Of a DNA stretch of 41,515 nucleotides, positions 8,532 through 16,894 are shown in pieces. Under the pieces are notes generated by a model. It ran no database searches, was not told where the DNA came from, and worked only from the letters and a program-made list of their open reading frames with translations. Origin of the DNA: an uncultured Muribaculaceae bacterium (lineage in GTDB: Bacteria > Bacteroidota > Bacteroidia > Bacteroidales > Muribaculaceae); contig CAJTNN010000023.1 of assembly GCA_910577585.1 (NCBI GenBank), forward strand, positions 1 to 41,515, in the 5' to 3' direction. Position numbers and translations under genes: made by a program. Numbering within the stretch: position 1 is the stretch's first letter; every line of letters begins with the position of its first letter.

Positions 8532-9074
8532 ATGGACAATGGTCTGATACCCCGCCGCTATGCCAAGGCACTCTATAAGTTTGCCGCCGAGCATGGCACG
8601 ACAGATGCGGTCTATGCCGAGATGAAGGAGGTGGCTGATGCCTTCGCAGGCAATCCTGAACTTCAGAAGACACTGGGCAATCCTTTTGTGAGCGATGCCG
8701 ATAAAGAGGCTCTGCTCAAGGCTGCGGCCGGCTCTAAGGTGGAGAACGACTATCTCGGCTTCATCAAGATGCTTCTGGAAATGCGGCGTGAGAGCTTCAT
8801 GCATCTCATAGCCTTGGCCTACCGGGATCTCTATCGTAAGGAGAACAAGATTTCGCAGGTGACCTTCACCACAGCCGCGCAGCTTCCCGACGCAGAGATG
8901 TCGAAGCTGCGGGGCATGGTGGAAAAGGCCTTCCCCGGGCGGACGCTTGAATACTCCACACGCATTGACCCCGACTTGATCGGCGGCTTTGTGGTGGATG
9001 TCGACGATGCCCGGATGGATGCATCAATCAGCAATGAAATCGAACAGTTACGATTAAATCTTATAACGAAATAG
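8532..9074 (+). CDS. atpH: F1Fo-ATP synthase subunit delta
   Basis: Delta caps F1 and binds subunit b. The 180 residues match the family length, with an N-terminal helical bundle ('RRYAKALYKFAAEHG') and the C-terminal signature region 'RIDPDLIGGFVVDVDDARMDASI'. It is tightly placed between atpF and atpA, with only 3 bp between its stop and the atpA ATG. The start is the ATG at 8532, preceded by 'AAGTAAGAAG'. Confidence 0.95.
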   Translation: MDNGLIPRRYAKALYKFAAEHGTTDAVYAEMKEVADAFAGNPELQKTLGNPFVSDADKEALLKAAAGSKVENDYLGFIKMLLEMRRESFMHLIALAYRDLYRKENKISQVTFTTAAQLPDAEMSKLRGMVEKAFPGRTLEYSTRIDPDLIGGFVVDVDDARMDASISNEIEQLRLNLITK

Positions 9075-9077
9075 AAG

Positions 9078-10661
9078 ATGCTTAACCCAAGCGAAATATC
9101 TGATATATTAAAACAGCAACTCGATGACGTCAATTCGAAGGTGAAATTCGAGGAGGTGGGCACTGTGCTTAATGTAGGCGACGGTGTGGCCCACGTCTAT
9201 GGCCTTGAGAATGTGAAGAGCAACGAGCTTGTGCAGTTTGAAAACGGCGCCACCGGCGTTGCATTGAACCTTGAGGAGAGCAATGTGGGTGTCGTGCTTC
9301 TTGACAAAGTAAACACCGTGTCCGAGAATATGTCGGTGCGCCGCACGGGTGAAATCGCATCTATCCCGGTAGGTGAGGGATTGCTCGGCCGCGTCATCAA
9401 CATTCTCGGTGAGCCCATCGACGGCAAAGGTCCCATCGAGGGCGACCGTGTGCGTCTGCCGCTTGAGCGCAAGGCTCCCGGTGTGATTTTCCGTCAGCCG
9501 GTGAATCAGCCGCTGCAGACGGGTCTGAAGGCAGTCGACTCGATGATTCCGATCGGTCGTGGTCAGCGTGAGCTCATCATCGGCGACCGTCAGATCGGTA
9601 AGACCGCCATCGCCATCGACACCATCATCAACCAGCGCGAGAATTACCTGGCCGGCAAACCGGTGTATTGCATCTATGTGGCAATCGGCCAGAAGGCAAG
9701 TTCTATCGCTTCAATTGTGCATACGCTTGAGAAGTACGGCGCGATGGAGTATACAGTGGTAGTGGCTGCCTCGGCTTCTGACTCTGCTTCGATGCGCTAC
9801 TTCGCTCCCTTTGCGGGTGTGGCCATCGGTGAGTTCTTCCGCGACTCAGGACGCGATGCCCTCATCGTGTATGACGACCTTTCGAAGCAGGCTGTGGCCT
9901 ATCGTGAGGTGTCGCTGATTCTGAAGCGTCCGTCAGGACGTGAGGCGTATCCGGGTGATATCTTCTACCTGCACTCGCGTCTGCTTGAACGCGCAGCCCG
10001 CATCATCGCCGACCAGGAGATCGCATCGCAGATGAACGACCTTCCGGAGGTGATGAAACCCTATGTTAAGGGTGGCGGCTCGCTGACAGCGCTCCCGATT
10101 ATCGAGACTCAGGCCGGCGACGTATCAGCGTATATCCCGACCAACGTGATTTCAATCACCGACGGCCAGATATTCCTCGAGACTTCGCTCTTCAACCAGG
10201 GTATCCGTCCGGCCATCAACGTCGGCATCTCGGTGTCGCGTGTGGGTGGTAACGCTCAGATCAAGCCTATGAAGAAGGTGGCAGGTACGCTCAAGATTGC
10301 CCAGGCACAGTTCCGCGAGCTCGAGTCGTTCACCAAGTTCGGTGGCGATATCGACCCGGTGACTGCCAAGGTGATTGACACCGGCCGCAAGAATCAGCAG
10401 CTCCTCATCCAGCCTCAGTATTCACCCTGGCCTGTAGAGAATCAGGTGGCAGTGATATATTGCGGTGTGAATGGTCTGCTTGAGAATGTGCCGCTCGATA
10501 AGGTGCAGGAGTTCCAGGATCAGTTTATCCAGCTTGTAAAAGCGAAATATCAGAAAGAGGTGCTCGACGTGATTCGCGGCGGCAAGCTCACTGATGATGT
10601 GGAGGCAAAGATCCGCGAGTGTGCTGCAGAGGTGGCAGGCAGATATGCTGCTGCTAAATGA
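9078..10661 (+). CDS. atpA: F1Fo-ATP synthase subunit alpha
   Basis: Alpha is the non-catalytic nucleotide-binding F1 subunit. The 527 residues include the N-terminal delta-contact segment, Walker A GDRQIGKT (169-176), and the 'SVSRVGGNAQ' segment carrying the arginine finger that reaches into the beta site. Length and motif order are normal. The usual 'GGAAQ' reads GGNAQ here, a small variant. The next gene, atpG, follows a 154-bp gap with a strong hairpin, the second largest gap in the operon. Confidence 0.98.
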   Translation: MLNPSEISDILKQQLDDVNSKVKFEEVGTVLNVGDGVAHVYGLENVKSNELVQFENGATGVALNLEESNVGVVLLDKVNTVSENMSVRRTGEIASIPVGEGLLGRVINILGEPIDGKGPIEGDRVRLPLERKAPGVIFRQPVNQPLQTGLKAVDSMIPIGRGQRELIIGDRQIGKTAIAIDTIINQRENYLAGKPVYCIYVAIGQKASSIASIVHTLEKYGAMEYTVVVAASASDSASMRYFAPFAGVAIGEFFRDSGRDALIVYDDLSKQAVAYREVSLILKRPSGREAYPGDIFYLHSRLLERAARIIADQEIASQMNDLPEVMKPYVKGGGSLTALPIIETQAGDVSAYIPTNVISITDGQIFLETSLFNQGIRPAINVGISVSRVGGNAQIKPMKKVAGTLKIAQAQFRELESFTKFGGDIDPVTAKVIDTGRKNQQLLIQPQYSPWPVENQVAVIYCGVNGLLENVPLDKVQEFQDQFIQLVKAKYQKEVLDVIRGGKLTDDVEAKIRECAAEVAGRYAAAK

Positions 10662-10734
10662 TCATAGCTGACAAAAGCCGGCCCGGCGGCTGAGAGAAAA
10701 ATCTCCGCGCAGGCAGGCATGTCGAAGATAACGC

Positions 10735-10780
10735 CGGGCGTATGCGATGTCGGTCAGGACATCGGCCTCGCATACGCCCG
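10735..10780 (+). promoter_or_regulatory. Strong stem-loop in the atpA-atpG gap
   Basis: CGGGCGTATGCGA (10735-10747) and TCGCATACGCCCG (10768-10780) form a perfect 13-bp stem, with a further TGTC/GACA pairing inside (10748-10751 with 10758-10761). The following bases are A-rich (CGCAAAAACAACAAC), so this is not a Rho-independent terminator on the plus strand. It lies 36 nt before the chosen atpG ATG. Confidence 0.65.
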
Positions 10781-10815
10781 ACGCAAAAACAACAACAACA
10801 GAACAAACTGACGAA

Positions 10816-11709
10816 ATGGCAACCCTCAGGGAATTAAAGACGAGAATCGGTTCGGTCGCATCGAGTGAGAAAATCACCGGCGCGATGAAGATGATTTCAT
10901 CCGCAAAGGTGCATAAGAATGAGCGCGCGCTCCGCGAGCTTCTCCCGTTCAAGAACCAGATCCAGCAGATAATGGGCCACATTCTCTCTGCCGGAGTTGA
11001 GTTCAGCTCTCCGTTGATTATGGAGCGTGAGGTGAAGAGCGTGGGTGTAGTGGTGTTCGGTAGCGACGATGGCCTCTGCGGTGCCTACAATCTCAATATT
11101 TTCAAGCAGCTTCTGGCTCATGTGGGTGAGCTTCGCCGCCAGTATGGCAATCAGGTGGAGATTACGCTCTATCCGGTGGGCAAGAAGATGGCCAAGCCCT
11201 GCTATAAATATGGCGAGTCTGGCGCTGTGAAGGTGGTGAGCGTGGCCGGGGTCGACTCCAAGATGGAGGGCGACACGGTGGATATGTTCACACATCGGCT
11301 GCGTGAGGACTTCACTGCCGGACGCCTTGATCTGGTGGAGGTGGTATACATGCAGTTTCATTCAATCAGCCGTCAGCGTCTGGCGATTGACCGGCTGTTT
11401 CCTGTCAGAGCCGAGGTGTTGCTCAATCAGGAGGCAAAGACAGAGAATGAGAACCAGCTCTATATCTTTGAGCCCGATGCCAATGATATCTTCAATGCGG
11501 TGTTGCCTATGTTTGTGCTCAGCACCATGCAGGAGATTACAATCGAGAACCGTGCGTCAGAGCAGGCAGCCCGCGTGATGGCCATGCAGAGCGCCAACGA
11601 CAACGCACGCAAGCTTCAGGAGACTCTGCAGCTTGAATTTAATAAACTTCGTCAGCAATCTATCACTACCGAGCTGCTTGACATACTCGGCGGACAGGTA
11701 GAAAGATAA
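10816..11709 (+). CDS. atpG: F1Fo-ATP synthase subunit gamma
   Basis: Gamma is the rotor shaft inside the alpha3beta3 ring. I choose the ATG at 10816, giving 297 residues that begin MATLRELKTRIGSV, the conserved N-terminal helix. An in-frame ATG at 10747 would add 23 residues (rich in T and S) translated from within the hairpin and is unlikely. The signatures 'EKITGAMKMISSAKV' near the start and 'NRASEQAARVMAMQSANDNA' near the C-terminus are intact. The stop lies only 10 bp before nuoI, the clearest sign that the atp and nuo genes share one transcript. Confidence 0.96.
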   Translation: MATLRELKTRIGSVASSEKITGAMKMISSAKVHKNERALRELLPFKNQIQQIMGHILSAGVEFSSPLIMEREVKSVGVVVFGSDDGLCGAYNLNIFKQLLAHVGELRRQYGNQVEITLYPVGKKMAKPCYKYGESGAVKVVSVAGVDSKMEGDTVDMFTHRLREDFTAGRLDLVEVVYMQFHSISRQRLAIDRLFPVRAEVLLNQEAKTENENQLYIFEPDANDIFNAVLPMFVLSTMQEITIENRASEQAARVMAMQSANDNARKLQETLQLEFNKLRQQSITTELLDILGGQVER

Positions 11710-11719
11710 ATAAACGTTT

Positions 11720-12460
11720 ATGAGTAGTATTAAGGAATATTTTTCAGGTGTAGGAAAAGGATTGAAAAGTCTGGTCACCGGCATGGCTGTCACAGGAAAG
11801 GAGTTTGTGACACCTAAAATCACGGAGCAGTATCCCGAGAACCGCGATACCCTCAAGATAGCCGACCGCTTCAGAGCCGAGCTGACACTGAAGTATGATG
11901 CGCAGGGCCACCACAAGTGCATAGCCTGCGGCATCTGCCAGATGAACTGCCCGAACGGCACGATTTCACTGACTACAAAGATGGTGGATCTGCCCGACGG
12001 CAAGAAGAAGCGCAAACTCGACAAGTATATGTACGACCTGGGCAGCTGCACATTCTGCATGCTGTGTGTGACCACATGTCCGCAGGACGCCCTGGAGTTC
12101 TCGAATGATTTCGAGCAGGCGGTATTCACACGTTCGAAGCTTGTGCATCAGCTCAATTATCGTCCGGAGCCCGCCGACGATGCGCCGGCGCCGGCCCCCA
12201 AACCGGCAATAGATCCCGAGCAGCTTGCCCGCATCAAGGCTGAGGCTCTTGCCAAGGCAGCCAAGATCAAGGCAGAGAAGGAGGCAGCCGCCAAAGCGGC
12301 AGCCGCGTCAGCTCCCGCAGCTGAGGCCCCCGCAAAGCCTGCAGCTCCCGCAGCTGAGGCCCCCGCAAAGCCTGCAGCTCCCGCAGCTGAGGCTCCTGCA
12401 AAACCTGCGGCTCCCGCCGCTGAGGCCGGAGCAAAGCCGACTGAAACAGAAAATAAGTAA
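11720..12460 (+). CDS. nuoI: NADH-quinone oxidoreductase subunit I with Ala/Pro-rich tail
   Basis: NuoI is the ferredoxin-like subunit that carries two 4Fe-4S clusters (N6a/N6b) leading to N2. Both motifs are complete: C67-x2-C70-x2-C73-x3-C77-P and C110-x2-C113-x2-C116-x3-C120-P. The core ends near residue 155. It continues into a charged, alanine-rich helix and then a repetitive tail of A, P, E and K with an 11-residue period (about 198-240), which is not part of the usual NuoI fold. The total of 246 residues compares with about 160-180 in many homologues. The gene resumes the nuo series directly after atpG. Confidence 0.95.
   Translation: MSSIKEYFSGVGKGLKSLVTGMAVTGKEFVTPKITEQYPENRDTLKIADRFRAELTLKYDAQGHHKCIACGICQMNCPNGTISLTTKMVDLPDGKKKRKLDKYMYDLGSCTFCMLCVTTCPQDALEFSNDFEQAVFTRSKLVHQLNYRPEPADDAPAPAPKPAIDPEQLARIKAEALAKAAKIKAEKEAAAKAAAASAPAAEAPAKPAAPAAEAPAKPAAPAAEAPAKPAAPAAEAGAKPTETENK
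12311..12439 (+). repeat. 33-bp tandem repeat inside nuoI, about four copies
   Basis: Units start at 12311, 12344, 12377 and 12410. The first two are identical over 33 bp, the third differs at a few third positions, and the fourth ends with a changed sequence (GCCGGAGC). Each unit encodes the 11 residues APAAEAPAKPA. The period is a multiple of three, so gain or loss of units keeps the frame. Confidence 0.9.
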
Positions 12461-12477
12461 AATGATCATATAACATC

Positions 12478-13008
12478 ATGGTAGGAAACATAATTCTTTA
12501 TTTCGTGGTGGCGCTCGTCATGGTGGTATTCTCCATCATGGCAGTGAAGACAACGAAGATATTGCGCGCCGCGACATATCTACTGTTTGTGCTTCTGGGC
12601 TCTGCCGTTTTCTATTTCCAGCTGGGTTATCAGTTTCTTGGTGCCGTGCAGGTGGCAGTGTATGCCGGAGGCATAATGGTGCTCTTCGTGTTTGCCATTC
12701 TTCTTACCCACAAGCCCAATGATGATGAGAATCCTCTGCGTTCGCACCGCCGTGTGTGGGGCCTGGTGGCCTCGGTGGCAGGCGCTGTGCTTCTGCTCTG
12801 GGCTCTCTTCACAATGCCGATGCTCGGTGGTGAGGGTGCGCGCTCGCTCAGCGATGCGCTTGCAGCCGGCCCTGACATCACAATGAAGATGATAGGCCGT
12901 GCGTTCACAGGCACTGACAAGTATCAGTATCTTCTGCCGTTTGAGGCAGTCAGCGTGCTTCTGCTGGCCTGCATCATCGGCGGTGTTACAGTGGCCCGCA
13001 AACGCTAA
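12478..13008 (+). CDS. nuoJ: NADH-quinone oxidoreductase subunit J
   Basis: NuoJ is a membrane subunit with a pi-bulge helix involved in coupling quinone chemistry to the proton channels. The 176 residues have five predicted helices. The third contains the conserved glycine-rich stretch 'AVYAGGIMVLFVFAILL', typical of this family. The length is normal. It starts 17 bp after nuoI and is followed by nuoK after 40 bp. Confidence 0.95.
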   Translation: MVGNIILYFVVALVMVVFSIMAVKTTKILRAATYLLFVLLGSAVFYFQLGYQFLGAVQVAVYAGGIMVLFVFAILLTHKPNDDENPLRSHRRVWGLVASVAGAVLLLWALFTMPMLGGEGARSLSDALAAGPDITMKMIGRAFTGTDKYQYLLPFEAVSVLLLACIIGGVTVARKR

Positions 13009-13048
13009 AGTCTGACCCGTATATAAAATACCTAACGAAACAACAGCA

Positions 13049-13360
13049 ATGGATCTCAACATTCTATGGTATCTCGTGCCGAGCGTCATCATGTTCTGCT
13101 GCGGCGTATATGGGTTTGTGACCCGTAAGAATATGATAGCGATCCTGGTGTCGCTCGAGCTTATACTTAACTCGGCCGACCTCAACTTCGCTATCTTCAA
13201 CCGTTTCCTTTTCCCGGGCTCGATGGAGGGTATGGTCTTCACACTCTTCGCTGTGGCAATCGCCGCAGCCGAGACAGCAGTGGCCATAGCCATCATCATC
13301 AACATCTACCGCTCGATAGGAAGCACCGAAGTTACCCAAACAAATACAATGAAACATTGA
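13049..13360 (+). CDS. nuoK: NADH-quinone oxidoreductase subunit K
   Basis: NuoK is a three-helix subunit homologous to MrpC that forms part of the fourth proton path. The 103 residues carry both membrane glutamates expected for function, E37 in 'LVSLELILNSADLNF' and E75 in 'AAAETAVAIAI'. The length is normal. It lies 4 bp before nuoL, suggesting coupling of the two. Confidence 0.96.
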   Translation: MDLNILWYLVPSVIMFCCGVYGFVTRKNMIAILVSLELILNSADLNFAIFNRFLFPGSMEGMVFTLFAVAIAAAETAVAIAIIINIYRSIGSTEVTQTNTMKH

Positions 13361-13364
13361 CATT

Positions 13365-15308
13365 ATGGGCATTACATTACCTATCCTGATTCTGACACTG
13401 CCCCTCTTCATGTTCTTGCTGCTCGGCATAGGCGGCGTGAAGATGAGCCGGAAGGTGGCAGGCGTTTTAGGCATCCTGGGCATGGGCACAACCATGACGC
13501 TTGCCTATATTGTGGCTTTCAAATATTTCTTCAGCGGCGATCCGGCCTTCATCATCGATGGTGTGCGCCAGCAATTCCAGGTGTTTGATGTGACCTGGCT
13601 TGCATTCACCGAGAAACTTGTGGTCAACCTCGGCTTCCTGCTCGATCCGATTTCGGCAATGATGCTTGTGGTCATCACCACTATCTCATTCATGGTGCAT
13701 CTCTACAGCTGGGGCTATATGGAGCATGAGGGTGGATTCCAGCGTTACTACGCTTTCCTTTCGCTCTTCTCATTCTCGATGCTCGGTCTGGTGGTGGCCA
13801 CCAACATTTTCCAGATGTACATCTTCTGGGAGCTCGTGGGTGTGTCGTCGTTCCTGCTGATCGGCTTCTTCTATCGTCTGCCGTCGGCTGTGTCGGCTTC
13901 GAAGAAGGCGTTTATCGTGACACGTTTCGCCGACCTCGGCTTCCTGCTCGGTATCCTGACTCTGTCATACTTCACCGACACTTTCAACTTCGTGTCGATG
14001 ACTTCGAATCCGATGAATGTGCTCGCCGAGACAGGTGGCGCTACTTTCCTCGGTGCTTCGGTGCTGACTTGGGCGATGGTGCTCATCTTCACCGGCGGTA
14101 TGGGTAAGTCGGCTATGCTTCCGCTGCACATCTGGCTTCCGGATGCGATGGAGGGTCCGACTCCGGTGTCGGCTCTTATCCACGCAGCCACGATGGTTGT
14201 GGCAGGTGTGTATCTGGTGGCCCGCATGTTCCCGGTATACTGCGTGGTTGAGGCTTCGATGACCTTTATCACTGTAGTGGGTGCGATCACTGCCTTCTAT
14301 GCAGCAGTCGTGGCCTGCACGCAGGTCGACATCAAGCGTGTGCTTGCATTCTCTACAATCTCTCAGATTGCCTTCATGATGGTGTCGCTCGGCGTAGCCC
14401 GCGACTATCTCATGCCCGGTGTGCACTACAGCGGCCTTGGCTACATGGCCGGTATGTTCCACCTCTTTACACACGCGATGTTCAAGGCGCTCCTCTTCCT
14501 CGGAGCCGGTGCGCTGATTCACGCTGTGCATTCTAATGATTACACCAAGATGGGTGGTCTGCGCAAATATATGCCGATCACTCACTGGACCTTCCTTATC
14601 GGATGTCTTGCCATCGCAGGTATCCCCCCCTTCTCAGGCTTCTTCTCGAAAGATGAGATGCTGGCTGCAATGTTTGCCAACAGCTGGGTATGGGGTGCAT
14701 GGATGACAATGGTGGCCGGTCTGACCGCCTTCTATATGTTCCGCCTCTATTATCTCATCTTCTGGTGGGAGGAGAACCCGGAGTATGAGCACCACAAGCC
14801 GCACGATGCCCCCTGGCAGATGTCGCTTCCGCTCATTATTCTTGCCGCTGTATCGTGTGTGGCCGGCTTCATTCCGTTTGGCGAACTCGTCACCTGGAAT
14901 GGCGAACCCTACCACATTCATCTTGAGGCCCCCGTGGCAGCCACCAGCATCATCGTGGCAGTGGCAGCAATCGCACTGGCCACAGTGATGTATCGCAAGA
15001 AGAATCCGCTCCCCACGAAGTTCAAGAATGCGCTTCCCGGTCTCTGGAAGGCAGCTCACCACCGCTTCTACTGGGATGAGATCTATCTCTTCATCACCCG
15101 CAACATTATCTTCGGCATCATCTGCCAGGCCATCGCATGGTTTGACCGCCACGTGATCGACGCCACAATGGATGCTTTCGCCAAGGTGACACAGAAGGTA
15201 AGCTTCTCAATCCGCGGCTTCCAGAGCGGCAACGTGCAGACCTATGTACTCTGGTACTTCTTCGGCGCACTTGCACTTGCAGCCATCACCTGGATTTGTC
15301 TTCTCTAA
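13365..15308 (+). CDS. nuoL: NADH-quinone oxidoreductase subunit L
   Basis: NuoL is the distal antiporter-like proton pump of complex I. The 647 residues are predicted to have about 16 helices. Recognisable family segments are 'YMEHEGGFQRYYAFLSLF', 'WELVGVSSFLLIGF', 'LPDAMEGPTPVSALIHAATMV' and 'KRVLAFSTISQIAFMMVSLG'. The C-terminal part carries the long lateral helix that runs along NuoM and NuoN, including 'FYWDEIYLFITRN'. Length and order are normal. Confidence 0.97.
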   Translation: MGITLPILILTLPLFMFLLLGIGGVKMSRKVAGVLGILGMGTTMTLAYIVAFKYFFSGDPAFIIDGVRQQFQVFDVTWLAFTEKLVVNLGFLLDPISAMMLVVITTISFMVHLYSWGYMEHEGGFQRYYAFLSLFSFSMLGLVVATNIFQMYIFWELVGVSSFLLIGFFYRLPSAVSASKKAFIVTRFADLGFLLGILTLSYFTDTFNFVSMTSNPMNVLAETGGATFLGASVLTWAMVLIFTGGMGKSAMLPLHIWLPDAMEGPTPVSALIHAATMVVAGVYLVARMFPVYCVVEASMTFITVVGAITAFYAAVVACTQVDIKRVLAFSTISQIAFMMVSLGVARDYLMPGVHYSGLGYMAGMFHLFTHAMFKALLFLGAGALIHAVHSNDYTKMGGLRKYMPITHWTFLIGCLAIAGIPPFSGFFSKDEMLAAMFANSWVWGAWMTMVAGLTAFYMFRLYYLIFWWEENPEYEHHKPHDAPWQMSLPLIILAAVSCVAGFIPFGELVTWNGEPYHIHLEAPVAATSIIVAVAAIALATVMYRKKNPLPTKFKNALPGLWKAAHHRFYWDEIYLFITRNIIFGIICQAIAWFDRHVIDATMDAFAKVTQKVSFSIRGFQSGNVQTYVLWYFFGALALAAITWICLL

Positions 15309-15347
15309 CCCGCAACATCAAAACAACAGCAGTAACAACTTACGATT

Positions 15348-16862
15348 ATGTTCGGAAATATATTAATCTGGTTTGTAATCATTCCTGTCCTGATGATGGC
15401 CGGGTTAGGGCTCTGCCGCAATAACGGCATGGGTGCCATCCGCACTGTCATGGTGACCGGAAGCACCGCACTTCTGGCACTCGCCATCTGGCTGTGTGTC
15501 GACTTCCTCGGCATGCGGGCCGCCGGAAATGATGCAGAGATGCTCTTCACCGGCAGTTGGATGTGGTATGCTCCTCTTAATATCCATCTGGCAGTAGGTG
15601 TCGACGGCATCTCAGTGATGATGCTGATGCTCTCGGCAATCATCGTATTCGCCGGCACATTCGCCTCTTGGAAAATCAATCCTCTGCCGAAGAACTTCTT
15701 CCTCTGGTTTGCTCTTCTGAGCACCGGTGTGTTCGGCTTCTTCATCTCTATCGACATGTTCACGATGTTCATGTTCTATGAGGTGGCTCTTATCCCGATG
15801 TATCTTCTCATCGGTGTGTGGGGCACAGGCCGCAAGGAGTATTCAGCAATGAAACTGACGCTGATGCTTATGGGTGGCTCGGCATTCCTGATGCTTGGTC
15901 TGCTCGGCATCTATTGGCACTCTGCTCCCGCAGGAGGTGAGCTGACCTGGAATATTCTCGAGATTGCCCGCAACAACGCAGTCGATCCCTCATGGCAGGG
16001 TATGCTCTTCGTGTTTACATTCGTAGGCTTCGGCGTACTTGGCGCGATGTTCCCCTTCCACACATGGAGCCCCGACGGTCATGCCTGCGCTCCGACCGCT
16101 GTGTCGATGCTTCACGCCGGTGTGCTGATGAAGCTGGGTGGCTACGGCTGCTTCCGCATCGCCATCTATCTTCTGCCCCAGGCTGCCAATGAGCTGGCAT
16201 GGGTGTTCATCATCCTGACAGGCATAAGCGTGGTCTACGGTGCATTCTCAGCATGTGTGCAGACCGACCTCAAGTATATCAACGCTTACTCATCGGTGAG
16301 CCACTGCGGCATGGTGCTCTTCGCCCTGCTTATGCTCAACCAGACAGCCATGACAGGTGCGATTCTGCAGATGCTCTCTCACGGCTTGATGACCGCTCTC
16401 TTCTTCGCCCTGATCGGTATGATTTACGGCCGCACCCACACCCGCGATATCCGCCAGATGGGTGGTCTGATGCAGATTATGCCTTATCTTGGCGTATGCT
16501 ATATGATTGCAGGTTTCGCATCGCTCGGTCTGCCGGGTCTCTCAGGCTTTGTGGCCGAGATGACAATCTTCTTCGGTGCTTGGGAGGATGCTGATTTCTT
16601 CCATCGTGCATTTGTGGTGGCAGCCACTTGCTCAATCGTGATCACAGCGGTCTACATCCTGCGCGTTGTAGGCAAGCTGCTGCTTGGTCCGGTGCATGAC
16701 GACCATCATCGTCAGCTCACCGACGCCACATGGTTTGAGCGTCTGTCGACAGTGACACTGATTGTCTGCATCGCAGGCATCGGCTGCTTCCCGAATTGGA
16801 TCAATGAGGCAATCCAGCAGAGCTTCCTGCCGATTGTGCATGCCATTCAGAATGCCATCTAA
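15348..16862 (+). CDS. nuoM: NADH-quinone oxidoreductase subunit M
   Basis: NuoM is the middle antiporter-like proton pump. The 504 residues form about 14 helices. The essential glutamate is E145 in 'FMFYEVALIPMYLLIG'. The channel segments 'HTWSPDGHACAPTAVSMLHAGVLMK' and 'DLKYINAYSSVSHCGMVLFAL' are intact. The length is normal. The gap to nuoL is 39 bp and to nuoN 32 bp. Confidence 0.97.
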   Translation: MFGNILIWFVIIPVLMMAGLGLCRNNGMGAIRTVMVTGSTALLALAIWLCVDFLGMRAAGNDAEMLFTGSWMWYAPLNIHLAVGVDGISVMMLMLSAIIVFAGTFASWKINPLPKNFFLWFALLSTGVFGFFISIDMFTMFMFYEVALIPMYLLIGVWGTGRKEYSAMKLTLMLMGGSAFLMLGLLGIYWHSAPAGGELTWNILEIARNNAVDPSWQGMLFVFTFVGFGVLGAMFPFHTWSPDGHACAPTAVSMLHAGVLMKLGGYGCFRIAIYLLPQAANELAWVFIILTGISVVYGAFSACVQTDLKYINAYSSVSHCGMVLFALLMLNQTAMTGAILQMLSHGLMTALFFALIGMIYGRTHTRDIRQMGGLMQIMPYLGVCYMIAGFASLGLPGLSGFVAEMTIFFGAWEDADFFHRAFVVAATCSIVITAVYILRVVGKLLLGPVHDDHHRQLTDATWFERLSTVTLIVCIAGIGCFPNWINEAIQQSFLPIVHAIQNAI

Positions 16863-16894
16863 CATTGAACACGATCTAAACATCTTAATAACAC

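Noticed and set aside
10747..10815. Extended start of atpG
   Set aside because: The extra 23 residues come from the hairpin region and precede the conserved gamma N-terminus.
12311..12439. Possible CRISPR-like array
   Set aside because: The units are contiguous with no spacers and are translated as part of nuoI.
12225..12473. Alternate-frame ORFs in the nuoI tail
   Set aside because: The repetitive DNA keeps several frames open. Only the frame continuing from the cysteine motifs is supported.
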